Source: Hygrocybe punicea (Eukaryota; Basidiomycota; Agaricomycetes; Agaricales; Hygrophoraceae). Taken from it: a stretch of 64,000 bases of DNA. The notes beneath the pieces are model-generated. The model saw only the letters and a program-made list of their open reading frames with translations, did no database searches and was not told where the DNA came from. Positions 1-9,865 of this stretch are shown piece after piece. Position 1 is the first letter of the stretch; each line of letters starts with the position of its first letter. Where the stretch lies: NCBI GenBank assembly GCA_963556145.1, contig OY744469.1:5428767-5492766 (forward strand), given 5' to 3'. The position numbers were made by a program, and so were the translations under genes.

Positions 1-24
1 TCCTCCTCAGACGATGTCTATTCG

Positions 25-1504
25 ATGTTGAGCCAGGTGTGGGAAACCAGCAAGTGGGACCCGGCACAACTCGCCCGCGAGGCCCAGAACCTCAGGGACA
101 AGACGTGTAAACTCCAAGGAACGATAGTTCACTTATGGGACGAGGTAGGCGACGACGGGCTCTTCGTTTCGGCATGGCTACTCTTGGAGGACAATGAGCG
201 CAAGCGCCATCTGTTCAACGGATTAAAGGGGGCGTGTGAGCAGGCGTCGTGGGGCGAGGACGCCCGTGCGATGTGCCCTGAGATTACTCAGACCCTCATG
301 TTGCAGCGAAGGGGCCAGGCATTCATCGATTTCATTGGTGATTACGCAAAGGGGATAAAGGGCGTGGACCCGACTGACACTGTGTATACCTTTCCGAGTG
401 AATGGTGGCAGAAGGCAGTGGATATATCTGCAGAACCACGTTCAGACCAGGTCGAGTCCACGTTCGTCCTCCTAACAGTCCAAAGGAATGAGTTCATTTG
501 TGAGCCCATTGATACTTGAGTGCATTTTTTTTCGGGTCTGACTAGAAGGTGTTTCGACGGACGGTCTTCTTGGCACAGCTCGATTTCTCATAGACGCCGT
601 AATGTCGGTTCTGCACGATTTGTCCCTCGGCAGCCCTGGTATGGATCCAGTTACCGATATCCTGAAAGCCGATTCAAATTTTGCGAGGAGCTGGGCTCAC
701 GCGATGTCTACCATGCGTGACAAACCTCTTATTCGCTGCGAGAACTGCGCCAAAAGCCCTGAGGAGATTGGGGGGAACGTAAAATTCATGGCGTGCAGCA
801 GCTGTAAGTCCAAGCTAGATTTTACCATGCATTATTGTTCACAGTGAGCGTTTATTCCTCATTGTCATCATTACTCTGATGGGTTCCTTCATAAATATAG
901 AGCGTGTCAGAAACAAGACTGGCGCCGCCACAAAAAGCACTGCGGTAAAATGAAAGTATCGAAGAAGCTCAGCGGCACTGCCGAGGACCCCTTTTGGGCG
1001 TTCCCTACACTCCCTGACCATATCAAACACTCCCCCTTACCGTCCGGTAATGTTCCCATTACTTCTATGGGTTTTGGGACCCCTCACCCCTCGCGCCCGC
1101 ACTCCCCGGCCCTCCAGAGGCAAGTCTCCCTCATCACCGGCGACAAGGATGCAGAGTACTTCCTCTTCGACGATACGGATCGTCCCATCCGCTTTACGGT
1201 TTACGATATGTGGACCAAGATGGCGTTTCGGCTGCTTCGCTCGGACGCCATGTTCAGTGCCGAACAGAGTGGTCTTGAGGCCATCGCGGAGTATTTGATC
1301 AAGTTCATGGGACAGAAGCCGGGATTGAGTCGGGAGAGGATTTTGGGGCAGTTCAGCCGAGAGTATGGTTGCGATGCTACGGAGAAGGTGACAGAGTTTG
1401 AAAGAATGGCGGTAGTGAATGGATATGAACCTGGAACTACCTTTTTGGAGACGATGAGCAAGAGCTTGGCATCTGCTGCGCCACTGTTGGCGAAGATGGG
1501 TTGA
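25..1504 (+). CDS. MYND-type zinc finger protein (5' end outside window)
   Basis: Three exons join in frame: up to 499, 579-843 and 901-1504. The introns are 500-578 (GTGAGC...CTGAC...GGCACAG) and 844-900 (GTGAGC...ATATAG). The second junction completes a MYND finger: C-x2-C (CENC), then ACSSCK, then HYCSQ joined to ACQKQDWRRHKKHCGK. This is the C-x2-C/C-x2-C/C-x3-C/H-x3-C layout of MYND domains, which usually mediate protein-protein contacts. The finger lies in the middle of the protein. About 190 residues follow with no domain I recognise. ATG at 25 is only the first Met in the window; the bases before it end in CAG and may be an intron acceptor, so the true start is probably upstream. Such proteins are common and mostly uncharacterised in mushroom genomes. 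The MYND call is firm; the biological role is unknown. Confidence 0.85.
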
Positions 1505-1728
1505 TAGGAAGTCTCTGTTTCGGTTGTGTAGGTTCATTGGGGTTTGATTTTCTTTTCGCTGTTCTGATCTATATGTTCAATCGCTGTGTCAAAGTCGGGA
1601 ATAATAACCGAGAATTGTTCATTCCACATGGTACTAGAAAAGGGCCATGAAAACCGGCTCGATGCTTTACGAGCCAAACTAGAGCCTACAGGCATTCTTG
1701 TGTACGGTTATACCCGTATTGCCACACC

Positions 1729-3752
1729 TTACGTATCTCTATGTTCAACAATCTTTCCTTCTTCAATTGAGAAACGTCGATTCTTCAGCCAATCCTTGCG
1801 TTGGCCTTCATGCATTCGTGAAAGCGGCCTCATAAGGGTATGCACAGGATCACTGGCAGCCGTAACATGATCCCCGATCGTGCTCTTGGACAGTTCCACC
1901 GCATCCCCATATAAGTGCGGTGTGGGTTGCTTGATTAGGGTTATGGCCATCAACAACGCCAAGAGGAGCAAGAGGATAACGAGTCCTATGGTGTTCAAGC
2001 GTGACATCATAGCTCGGGTCTGTGGAGCTGACATGTGTCCATCAATTATGGTCGTTGTCGTTGTGTTTGAATAATCATAGTAAACACTCCGTGAAAGTGT
2101 GGAGATATAGGCCTGGTAGAAATCGGAAACGATGTTACCCAGTCGGACTTGGTTCGACGCAGTGACTATGAGAGGGAGTTAACAAAAAGTACCCGGAAAC
2201 CAAAAGCATTCGAAATAGCTTACACCAATCGGTAGCGGTACCATTTTTGTCGTCAAACATGTGGTAACGCTGGGCACCATAAATGCCCTCATACAAAATA
2301 GATTGCACAACAAGCACACGACTGGTTCTGCTGTAGTTCTCCGTGCCCAATGGCTCTGGAATGTCATAGCCATTCAATGCATTTCCGTTCAATGGCGGCC
2401 CAAGCAAACGATTGACGCTTGGTTCGGAAGTAGTACTTCCAATGGGATACAACTCTAACACACGAGGCGGTGCTACCAGCGCTCCTATTTGGCCGTCGTG
2501 CGTTACAGCCAACGTCGCAGAGACCTTGGCAATGGTAATAGATGGCTGACAAAACATGAAGAGAAATTGACTCGGATCGCGCATTAAATAGCCCGATGGT
2601 CGGTATAAGGAATAAACGAAAGTCTTGAACCCATCATTCGTTCTGGAGGCATTGCTACAGGGTATGGAGGTAGCATTGTGCCAGCGGTGGAAGGTGGTGT
2701 CGGTGGACACAGGGAAATCAGCGGAACAGTGATCGACTGTTGCCGTAATCGTTGCGTTATCTCGGAACCCAATCGAGGCGGATTTGCAATTGACGTTCGA
2801 GTTGATCCCAAATGTCGTGACAGTGAGGTTGGCAACAATCGAGCTGTTGAATCCATGACCGAGTGCTGGCAGGTCATACGAAGGGAGTATGAGTGGAGTG
2901 ATGCTCCAATTTCCTTCCGGACCGGAATACGAATAAGGGATAGGAGAAGCTTGATATAATTGCTGACCACCGGCGAAAAGGACGGCCGCAAGACATTGGT
3001 CAGACGAAAGTAAGATGTCACTGCCGTCAGGACCTTGAGTGACTCGAGTGCCGTTTTGGAATTGCTCCACGTCTGGTGATGGTGCCATCCCCAGAGGTGC
3101 TGAGATTTGTACAGGAGAATACATGGTTATCTGAAACGAAAGGGCCGTCTGAATACAGTTGAATATTGTTTCATAATGGTGGGATGCATACGACAAGATT
3201 CCGTGACTCGATCAGCCCAGAGGCTGTGGTGTCCAACCACACTGCCAGGAAGGACGCAATGGCAAGTGTGACAAGTCCCCATTTACGATTATTCAGAGCT
3301 AGGCGAAACCGCTTGTACGGGTCTAGAACTACATAGTTGGCGAGGATGGACTCTTGAGCGGTGGCTCTCCCTCTCTCCAGCTCCGCGTAAGGAGCCACCA
3401 CGTACAGCTCGAACGCCAATGGGCCTAAGATACCACCAGCGAGGACAGTCATGAGGAACGTCGGCCCTGATGACCAGATAACCTGCAGGGCTTCATTTCG
3501 CAAACCTTGCGTGGGGTAGATGGTGAACAAACCGTCGTTCCTTTGGCTGAACACATACAACACGACGAGCGTGATCGACAAGATAATACAAAGAGCGACT
3601 AATCCCCAGCCAACGGTCGGATGAAGTATGAGGGGCCTCTTGCGTCGATGTGGATTGTCTGGAGGACCCGCCGCATCAAGGATGTGTTTGGGTTCGCACA
3701 CTTGACGACTTGCGCTGCAGGTGACGGCAACAGTAGCGTCCTGCTGGGCCAT
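1729..3752 (-). CDS. DUF3433-like multi-pass membrane protein
   Basis: Exons 3752-3192, 3148-2224 and 2165-1729 join in frame (introns GTATGC...TTCAG and GTAAGC...CATAG), giving about 640 residues. Two hydrophobic segments lie near the N-terminus (GWGLVALCIILSITLVVLY and the FLMTVLAGGILGPLAFELYV region). A third follows (WGLVTLAIASFLAVWL). Then comes a long, probably extracytoplasmic domain with several N-x-S/T sites (NGT, NWS, NSS, NLT, NAT), then NIVSDFYQAYIS, and a C-terminal segment TIGLVILLLLLALLMAITL. This order of membrane spans and the YAELERGRATAQESI stretch after the second span fit the fungal DUF3433 family, whose function is not known. No frame break is seen, so the gene looks intact. 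The family call is by memory of pattern, not by search. Confidence 0.7.
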
Positions 3753-4110
3753 AGATTTGCGACACGGTTGAACTATTCATGTTAAAATAGCTGTCTGAGG
3801 AAGGGTCCAATTGAGCAGGTATTCTAACACTGCCTTCTGGCTGTACGGTAGTACATCAAGGGTTGAAGAACACTGTGAAAGCATGATGTCCGATAATCAG
3901 TCATTGCCAGTGTAAAAGAGTAAAATCACCTTTTTACCTCCACCGTATAACAGTGGTCCTCGAGCATTGAAAGGATACAGGTAGCCTAGTAAAAAAGGGT
4001 GCTATGAGCTGGATCGGTGACCACTCCCTCTTATATGAGAAGTCAACCTCGATAGAGAGGGATCGATCATCGATCATGATGGAGTTTCTTCACCAACGGA
4101 AGATGCCAAG
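3753..4110. other. intergenic, no gene seen
   Basis: About 360 bp between the DUF3433-like gene and the MDR relic. I see no coding signal or repeat here; it should hold the promoter of the minus-strand gene. Confidence 0.5.
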
Positions 4111-4487
4111 ATGTCTTGGAATCTGTACGAATTCCGAGTCAGTGCACCGCGCGGGGATGTGGGTACGTGAACTCTACACTTGCAGTCATCTAGAGGTTTA
4201 AACGGGGTGAAGAAATCTGGCTCCTGGACTCAACTGTACCCAGCCATTCCAACGCAGAATATCTTCTCGCGGACTACCGCGTCGTTGCCCCAAAGCCAAA
4301 GACTCTCAGCTTCGAGGACGCGGCCGCTATGCCCGTCGTCGGGCTCACCGCATGGTCTTTGATCAGCTCAAAGTCGGCCAAGAACCAGGCGCAATCTTCA
4401 TCATAACATCGGAAGCATGGCCACCCAACTCGCACACAATGTTCTTAGCGTGCCCACCGTTATCGCAACTGCTTCTCGCGAAACACG
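4111..4487 (+). pseudogene. zinc-type alcohol dehydrogenase-like (MDR) relic, 5' part
   Basis: After a short possible exon (4111-4162, donor GTACGT), the reading from about 4193 gives FKRGEEIWLLDS, then HSNAEYLLADYRVVAPKPKT, then LSFEDAAAMPVVGLTAW. This is the end of the GroES-like domain and the start of the Rossmann domain of MDR quinone oxidoreductase/zinc-type ADH-like proteins. The frame then shifts inside LTAW to FDQLKVGQ. The glycine-rich cofactor loop expected after GAIFII is missing, and the frame resumes at GSMATQLAH and VPTVIATASRETR. The exon ends at 4487 with donor GTAGAT. The 3' part lies at 14419-14980, beyond the hAT insertion. Frameshift and loss of the nucleotide-binding loop make this a pseudogene. 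Confidence 0.8.
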
Positions 4488-4717
4488 GTAGATTTTTCTT
4501 TTATCATTCACTCTTCCTCCTCGATGTACTCTTTACACTGTCAGTGTTGTACAAGTCAGACCAACCCCGGGTCGCTGTAGTCAAGTCACGACAGTCACGT
4601 CAGGCTGACTGTCTGACTTCGACTAGTCAAGCCTTTTTGGGATGAGATAAGATTAGATATGCACCTTGTACACGACTTATACATGACGAACTTCATCGCT
4701 TTCCATGTCCATGTCGA

Positions 4718-5359
4718 ATGATTTTTGCCGCTTTGCTTCTCCTCTCAACCATGAGTCACTGGTCGTGGGTGCACTTCATCACAGATGGAACATTTTACAA
4801 GAACAACAACTCAAACAAGACTGCGTGGTGTATTCGATGCTTGGCATACCACCGTGACTTACTTCGGAATCCAGACATTGTTGCAGTTGCTTTGACTGAT
4901 ACGGTTCAAAGTCGAACACCAGCAGAGGTGGAAGCCCAAGGTATATTCCACAATTTATCAAAATTTATCAAAAGTGCCGAGCAACTCATTGAAGATGCAG
5001 TTGCTGATCTTGAAAGCGACTCAGAAATAGAAAATGACCCCGCTCCCCCCCCTCCTCCACCTCTGACAATCCGGCTCCCACTGCATGCCATTCAAGCTGC
5101 ATTGCCAGACAACACCCCACCACAATGAACCGCCGTGGTCCCAAAGATGGCCATCCCCTTGAAATCGCTTTTCATCTTCCCGGGTGATCGAAATTTGCCT
5201 TTGACAGGTATAGATTATTTCTGGCAGGGAGGTATCAAGAATTTGGATAAGGAAATGGAAACTTACGAGCTCTTGTGCTCCGAGTCAAGCAGTCAGGAGA
5301 ATGCTGAGGCCGGTACTACAGATGTCCCAATGGCGAGTACTAGCAGTGCATTAGCCTGA
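4718..5359 (+). pseudogene. internally deleted hAT transposase (BED-like finger plus C-terminus)
   Basis: The first part (stop at 5126-5128) contains SHWSWVHFITDG and NKTAWCIRCLAYHRDLL, a degenerate BED-like zinc finger start of fungal hAT transposases, followed by an acidic, proline-rich stretch. Directly after it (5135-5359, another frame) comes PLKSLFIFPGDRNLPLTGID and then YFWQGGIKNLDKEMETYELL, which resembles a transposase C-terminal tail. The catalytic core and dimerisation domain between them are absent, so this is a deletion derivative that cannot encode transposase. It lies just inside the left end of the hAT element and is probably its own original gene. Family assignment of the tail is less certain than that of the finger. 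Confidence 0.6.
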
Positions 5360-6039
5360 TTTTTTTGTGCTACACATCTCTACGTACGTGTTTGTAATTC
5401 CCCATCCATTTTCTTGACATTGCGTAGTAAAGTACACCGTATGCAAGTGTTTGCTACCGACCACGCATGAGTCTGCCTCTTTTGGTAGTTTCTCATAGAC
5501 CCTTGACTCTCAGTAAAAGTGAAAATTCGTGTGAATGTCTAGTGTTGGTCGTGTCATAGTTGAAATCGACTAAACTTTGACTAAAGGGCGTTTTAATTAA
5601 TTCTGCACGACTAACTATTGACTAGGTTAGTTGTGTGACAGTCATCTCAGTGGGCTACCATCGTCAACGGAATACATGTGAAAGTCATGTAATAGTCCGT
5701 TAATAGTCGTACTTTTAGAAGTCAGACAGCAGTCAGGAATCAGGTATATTGAAATCCCACAATACAATGTAAGTTATTGTTAAATGGGGAGGAGGATGAG
5801 GGGAGGGGGCAATGAGGAAAAGGGGAGGGGGAGGGGGCCAGGGAACACCAGAGCAAGGAAAGAACAAACTGAAATTAGGCTTTCAACGTCTTCCGGAGCG
5901 CTTTCCTGACTTTGCGCTAAAAAAGAACCTGTTAGAGACCTTTTTTTTAACAAAAGAAATAAAATACATTGTGAAAAATCTTACGATGATGAACATTGTG
6001 GTTCTGGACAAATAGAAGAGAACCCAGGGTTCTGTAGAG
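5360..6039. other. non-coding, GACTA/GTCA-rich subterminal sequence
   Basis: Many copies of GACTA, TAGTC and AGTCA in both orientations occur between 5500 and 5740, like those next to both ends of the enclosing hAT element. A purine-rich GGAGG stretch lies at 5785-5840. No gene is seen. Confidence 0.5.
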
Positions 6040-6330
6040 TCTACTGTACCCACTGCATAGCGGGCTATGCGTTTGAGAGTGTCGCCCGAGTGATAGGCGT
6101 CGATCTCGTCAGTCGCATCGCGGCCGACAAAATGGAGAGTTGTGAGAGAACCGCCTGGATGGGCGTCAAGCCAGGACTGGGGGACGCGAATGAGGGTATT
6201 CCTGTAGACGAAGAGTGTGTCGCCGTCGAGTCTGAGTAGGTGCCAGAGATGGGGTGCACTGAGGAGAAATCAGCATGTAGTAATGAAAGGATCATCGGAT
6301 AAAAATGAACTCACATTTGTCATCTCGAGT
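6040..6330 (-). pseudogene. cytochrome b5 exon of a sphingolipid/fatty acid desaturase, fragment
   Basis: Read on the minus strand from an intron acceptor (CTCCTCAG) near 6261, the frame gives APHLWHLLRLDGDTLFVYRN, then TLIRVPQSWLDAHPGGSLTT, then LHFVGRDATDEIDAYHSGDT. The HPGG haem-ligand motif and GRDATDEIDAYHS match the N-terminal cytochrome b5 domain of fungal delta-8 sphingolipid desaturases. A possible short upstream exon and intron (ATGACAAAT then GTGAGT) lie near 6300-6325, but the phases do not match, so the true start is not resolved. Downstream the similarity stops after LKRIARYAVGTVD, and no desaturase domain with its His boxes follows. The intron is retained, so this is a DNA-level fragment, not a processed copy. 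It lies inside the hAT element. Confidence 0.7.
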
Positions 6331-6498
6331 TGATGGCAACGTTGTAGAACTTAGTGAAAAATGGTCTGATGCTCGAGCATGCGGACACACGAATATAAGT
6401 TGCGTGTCGGACTAAAGTTGTACTTTACCTTGACTAATTTTGATGGGAAATAGTTGCGGTACCTGAATGTAACAAACTTTGACGTTTTGCAGACTACA

Positions 6499-7345
6499 CA
6501 CAGGGTGCACAGTAGCATACCATGTCACACAGTATCTTGAAAGTACTTGACAAGTATACTAAATATCATTACCATAACATTCAACATGGTATTGTAACAG
6601 TATTCAGACATAAACTACAATACTTGTGCTCAAATTCATCTGAAGGTATGAAGGCAAATGAGACTTATACCTTTTCAATAACATCAAGCCTTTTGTTTCA
6701 CTACTTTTACTGTATCTACAGCAAAGTACCGTATAGTTCGGATAGAATACTTGTAGCCTAAGATGAATAAAAGTATTAAACTAGTAAGGAAGTTGTGCCA
6801 CTTTCACTACTAGGATACCTTTTGAATCCTTTCAAGATACAGTGTGAAATAGTATAGTACTGTTGCCATATTGTAGATTTAAGATACTGTGTCAATACTT
6901 TTAAGATACTGTTTCAGTACTTTTATTATGATAAAAGTATCTTAAAAGTATTGACACAGTATCTTAAATCCACAATATGGCAACAGTACTATACTATTTC
7001 ACTGTATCTTGAAAGGATTCAAAAGGTATCCTAGTAGTGAAAGTGGCACAACTTCCTTACTAGTTTAATACTTTTATTCATCTTAGGCTGCAAGTATTCT
7101 ATCTGAACTATACAGTACTTTGCTGTAGATACAGTAAAAGTAGTGAAACAAAAGGCTTGATGTTATTGAAAGGGTATAAGTCTCATTTGCCTTCATACCT
7201 TCAGATGAATTGGAGCACAAGTATTGTAGTTTATGTCTGAATACTGTTACAATACCATGTTGAATGTTATGGTAATGATATTTAGTATACTTGTCAAGTA
7301 CTTTCAAGATACTGTGTGACATGGTATGCTACTGCACACCCTGTG
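6499..7345. repeat. 847-bp hairpin (near-perfect inverted repeat)
   Basis: The arms run inward from CACAGGGTG (6499) and CACCCTGTG (ending 7345) and meet near 6920-6938. They differ at only a few positions, so the same 79-codon reading frame appears at 6522-6761 (+) and 7083-7322 (-). AAGATACTGT-like words recur along the arms. No transposase is encoded. It is a fold-back or MITE-like element, and any read-through transcript would form a long double-stranded RNA. Confidence 0.9.
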
Positions 7346-7567
7346 ACAAGTTGACTATAATTGACCATGGGTTGGAAAAATTGGTCATTTGCAGGGTTTT
7401 CCGACGCTGTTTCCTTCATTCCGAGGCCCAGGGTTTTCCAAATTGGAAATGGGAAAGTTGAGGTAGCCGACTTTTCATATATAGGAGATATGACTATCAT
7501 ACATGGTTTTTTACTAACGCTACGCTACAGTTGGGAAAAAGAACAATAGTTCTTAGCATCAGACACG

Positions 7568-9644
7568 TCAATATCTATCATAGGTTGAAGGATACAGAGA
7601 ATATGACTCACAGTCCGAATCCATTGTGAGATCAATAATCTCCTGATTCTCCTCGCTGGTGAGATCAATGACTCGGATCTTGCTGTCAATCTCATCATTG
7701 ACCCCATCACAAAGGTCAATCACAGCTGCAAGTGGCAGTGGGCGAGTGGACTCCAGGACAGGTCCAGGGGTTGATGAAGTCAGCACAGGTCCGGACCGTC
7801 CAGTGGTTGGCGAAGTCTTCGGCTGGTCTTCCAATAGTGGGTAGGGTAAGATCTACAGCATAAAACATGGAGCGCACGGATGAAAGCATGAATTACTCAA
7901 GAAGGCAGCAAGGTTTCGATGACATACCTTCTCCGATCGCTTACAGCTGCGATGGCTGACTGGTCGGCAATGATGACCACGATACGTTGCAACCATTTCG
8001 GGCAGTGCATGTTCAAGTATTGATGACGGGATCCATGTGGATTGGCTGAGTTTGTGTTGCGTTTCATCAGCAGATCCATGCATTGTGTGGACGCCAGACT
8101 TTGCTTGTCGTATCAATGGGGTAGTGGAGAAGTCAACTCTATGAAGTTTGAGAGATGTTGCTGGAGTGGACTGCATTTTCGATAGACGGATGTGGCGGAT
8201 AGATGATGTTTCAAATCGATCTTTGTTGCTTGATGATTTTGAGCCATCAGGCTGTCCCATGAGATGTTTTATACATGAACGAAAACAATAGTGACACAAC
8301 TCACGCCGTAGCATAACATTCGGAGACAGGCTCCACCCCACAATGACTTGTGAAATCGCTGTACAACCCCACCTGGATTTCTTTCCCAGCTGAAACGCCG
8401 TTCACAAATTTGAGCCAGCTTGGATATGTCAGGCACAGAAGGTTGTAAACGTGGGATATCGTGTCCAGTTGCACCTGATGACCACGAAGTTAATGGCGTG
8501 ATGTAGTGAAATAAGTGATCAATGTCGGGGAAGCTCTCCGGAATTGTTTTTTCCAGCAATGGATGTTTTTGAGATAAACAGCCACTTGCATTTGATCCAA
8601 GCTCAGCGCAGAGCCTTTGGCGCCATATTGGAACAAATTTCTTGAGTTCTTGAAGCGGGAGTGCTGACGCAGCAGCCAGTAGGCAGTCTCCGAACCCCGC
8701 ATGTGCAAGGCCCTGTGAAATTGTAGTCCCACAACCAGATAGACCACCCTTGTCCAGATGTTATCAGATAGTCACAAGAGAGATACTGCGTATAGTACAT
8801 ACAGGATTTAAGTCACCACCACTTAATATCGCAATCAGGACCAAACCGCCCTGTGAGAGCCGTACACCATCTGTTGTTGCAATGTGATCTGATGAGTACA
8901 TCATGAATTTGTCTTGAGATGCCGTCCAGCTATACATAGTAAGGCCAGGGAATCAGAAGCGGGCGCAACATGCAATACCACCTTTTCTTACCTACATATT
9001 ACTTGTGTAGCACCAAATACAAGTGCGTCACTGTCCTCAGTAATCACAGCATCTATTACGCCAGTTTTGTTGAGATATGCAAGTTCAGCCTCGGCATCTC
9101 CTGGTGCCTGTCAAGACTTCCAAATCAATTGAGGAAATATTGATGGCATGGGTAGGATTGCTTGCAGTATAGTAACGGAAATTAAAGCCATCAAGGAGCT
9201 CTTGAAATGGCGTAGTAAGCCAGTGGGGTTTTGCAATGACATTCATGCCACGTTTGATATGGGCACGTTCAGGACCATCAAATATGAATAAAGGTGTAAC
9301 GGGGAATTGCAGCAGTTGAGCAAGTTTGTAAAAGATACTCCGTAATTCTGGGTTCTCGCCAGTTTGTGCACGGCCAGCAGAGAATGCGAATTGTGATTGA
9401 GCAATCCAGATGCTGTTTGGCATATCAATCCAGCCAGCATTTCAGATGAAAACATCTCGGCACCTTGCATCAACGCCAATGATTGTGGTTCGCATTCCAT
9501 GTAGATCACATTCAAAACCTTTTTTCACAGTAAATTCACCAAATGAAAGCTCCTGCGCCGCAGGCTGCAGAAGCTACAGGCCTTTCATCGTGTGTATGCT
9601 CTGAGAATGATGTTGCATACCTTCCACAAGCCTTTTACTCCCAT
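7568..9644 (-). CDS. XPG/Rad2-family (GEN1/FEN1-like) nuclease with C-terminal SUMO-interacting motifs
   Basis: Eight exons join in frame: 9644-9621, 9573-9464, 9412-9166, 9107-8992, 8929-8803, 8748-8305, 8251-7928 and 7852-7568, about 558 residues. The N-terminus MGVKGLWKLLQP is the XPG-N start. GVDASIWIAQSQ carries the first catalytic Asp, and FIFDGPERAHIKRG the second. APGDAEAELAYLNKTG with VITEDSDALVFGA gives the XPG-I acidic cluster, and LSGGDLNPGGLSGCGTTISQ the Asp-containing helix-hairpin-helix start. One intron (9165-9108) begins GCAAGC, a GC-AG intron. The last exon contains VIDLCD, RVIDLTSEE and EIIDLTMD, which look like acidic-flanked SUMO-interacting motifs. The family cuts branched DNA; here it probably serves the divergent transposase. 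All active-site acidic residues expected for the family appear present. Confidence 0.85.
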
Positions 9645-9865
9645 ATTGCGACGTAAAAAGAAATGTGAAACTACCCCTATTCATTCCAACTTCACAAATA
9701 AAGCATGCACGTCGAAACTGTACTTGAACTAAGGACATGAATGGGACATCACAACTATAAATGATATGGCGAAAGTGAATCTATTAGATCAATTCAATGT
9801 GCAATTGTGAAGAGTGAATTGACCTGAAGTGAGTTTGAAATTTCTTTCTGTTGACCCATTCACTC
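9645..9865. promoter_or_regulatory. shared divergent promoter region of the nuclease-transposase pair
   Basis: Only 221 bp separate the two start codons (9644 minus, 9866 plus). Both promoters must lie here or overlap the genes, so the pair is likely co-expressed. I could not identify individual core elements. Confidence 0.5.

Noticed and set aside
5538..5560. TAGTGTTGG as another TAGTGTTGCC-type element end
   Set aside because: No matching inverted end or target duplication was found, and the similarity stops after nine bases.
6522..7322. Twin 79-codon ORFs on opposite strands
   Set aside because: They are the same sequence in the two arms of a hairpin and resemble no protein.
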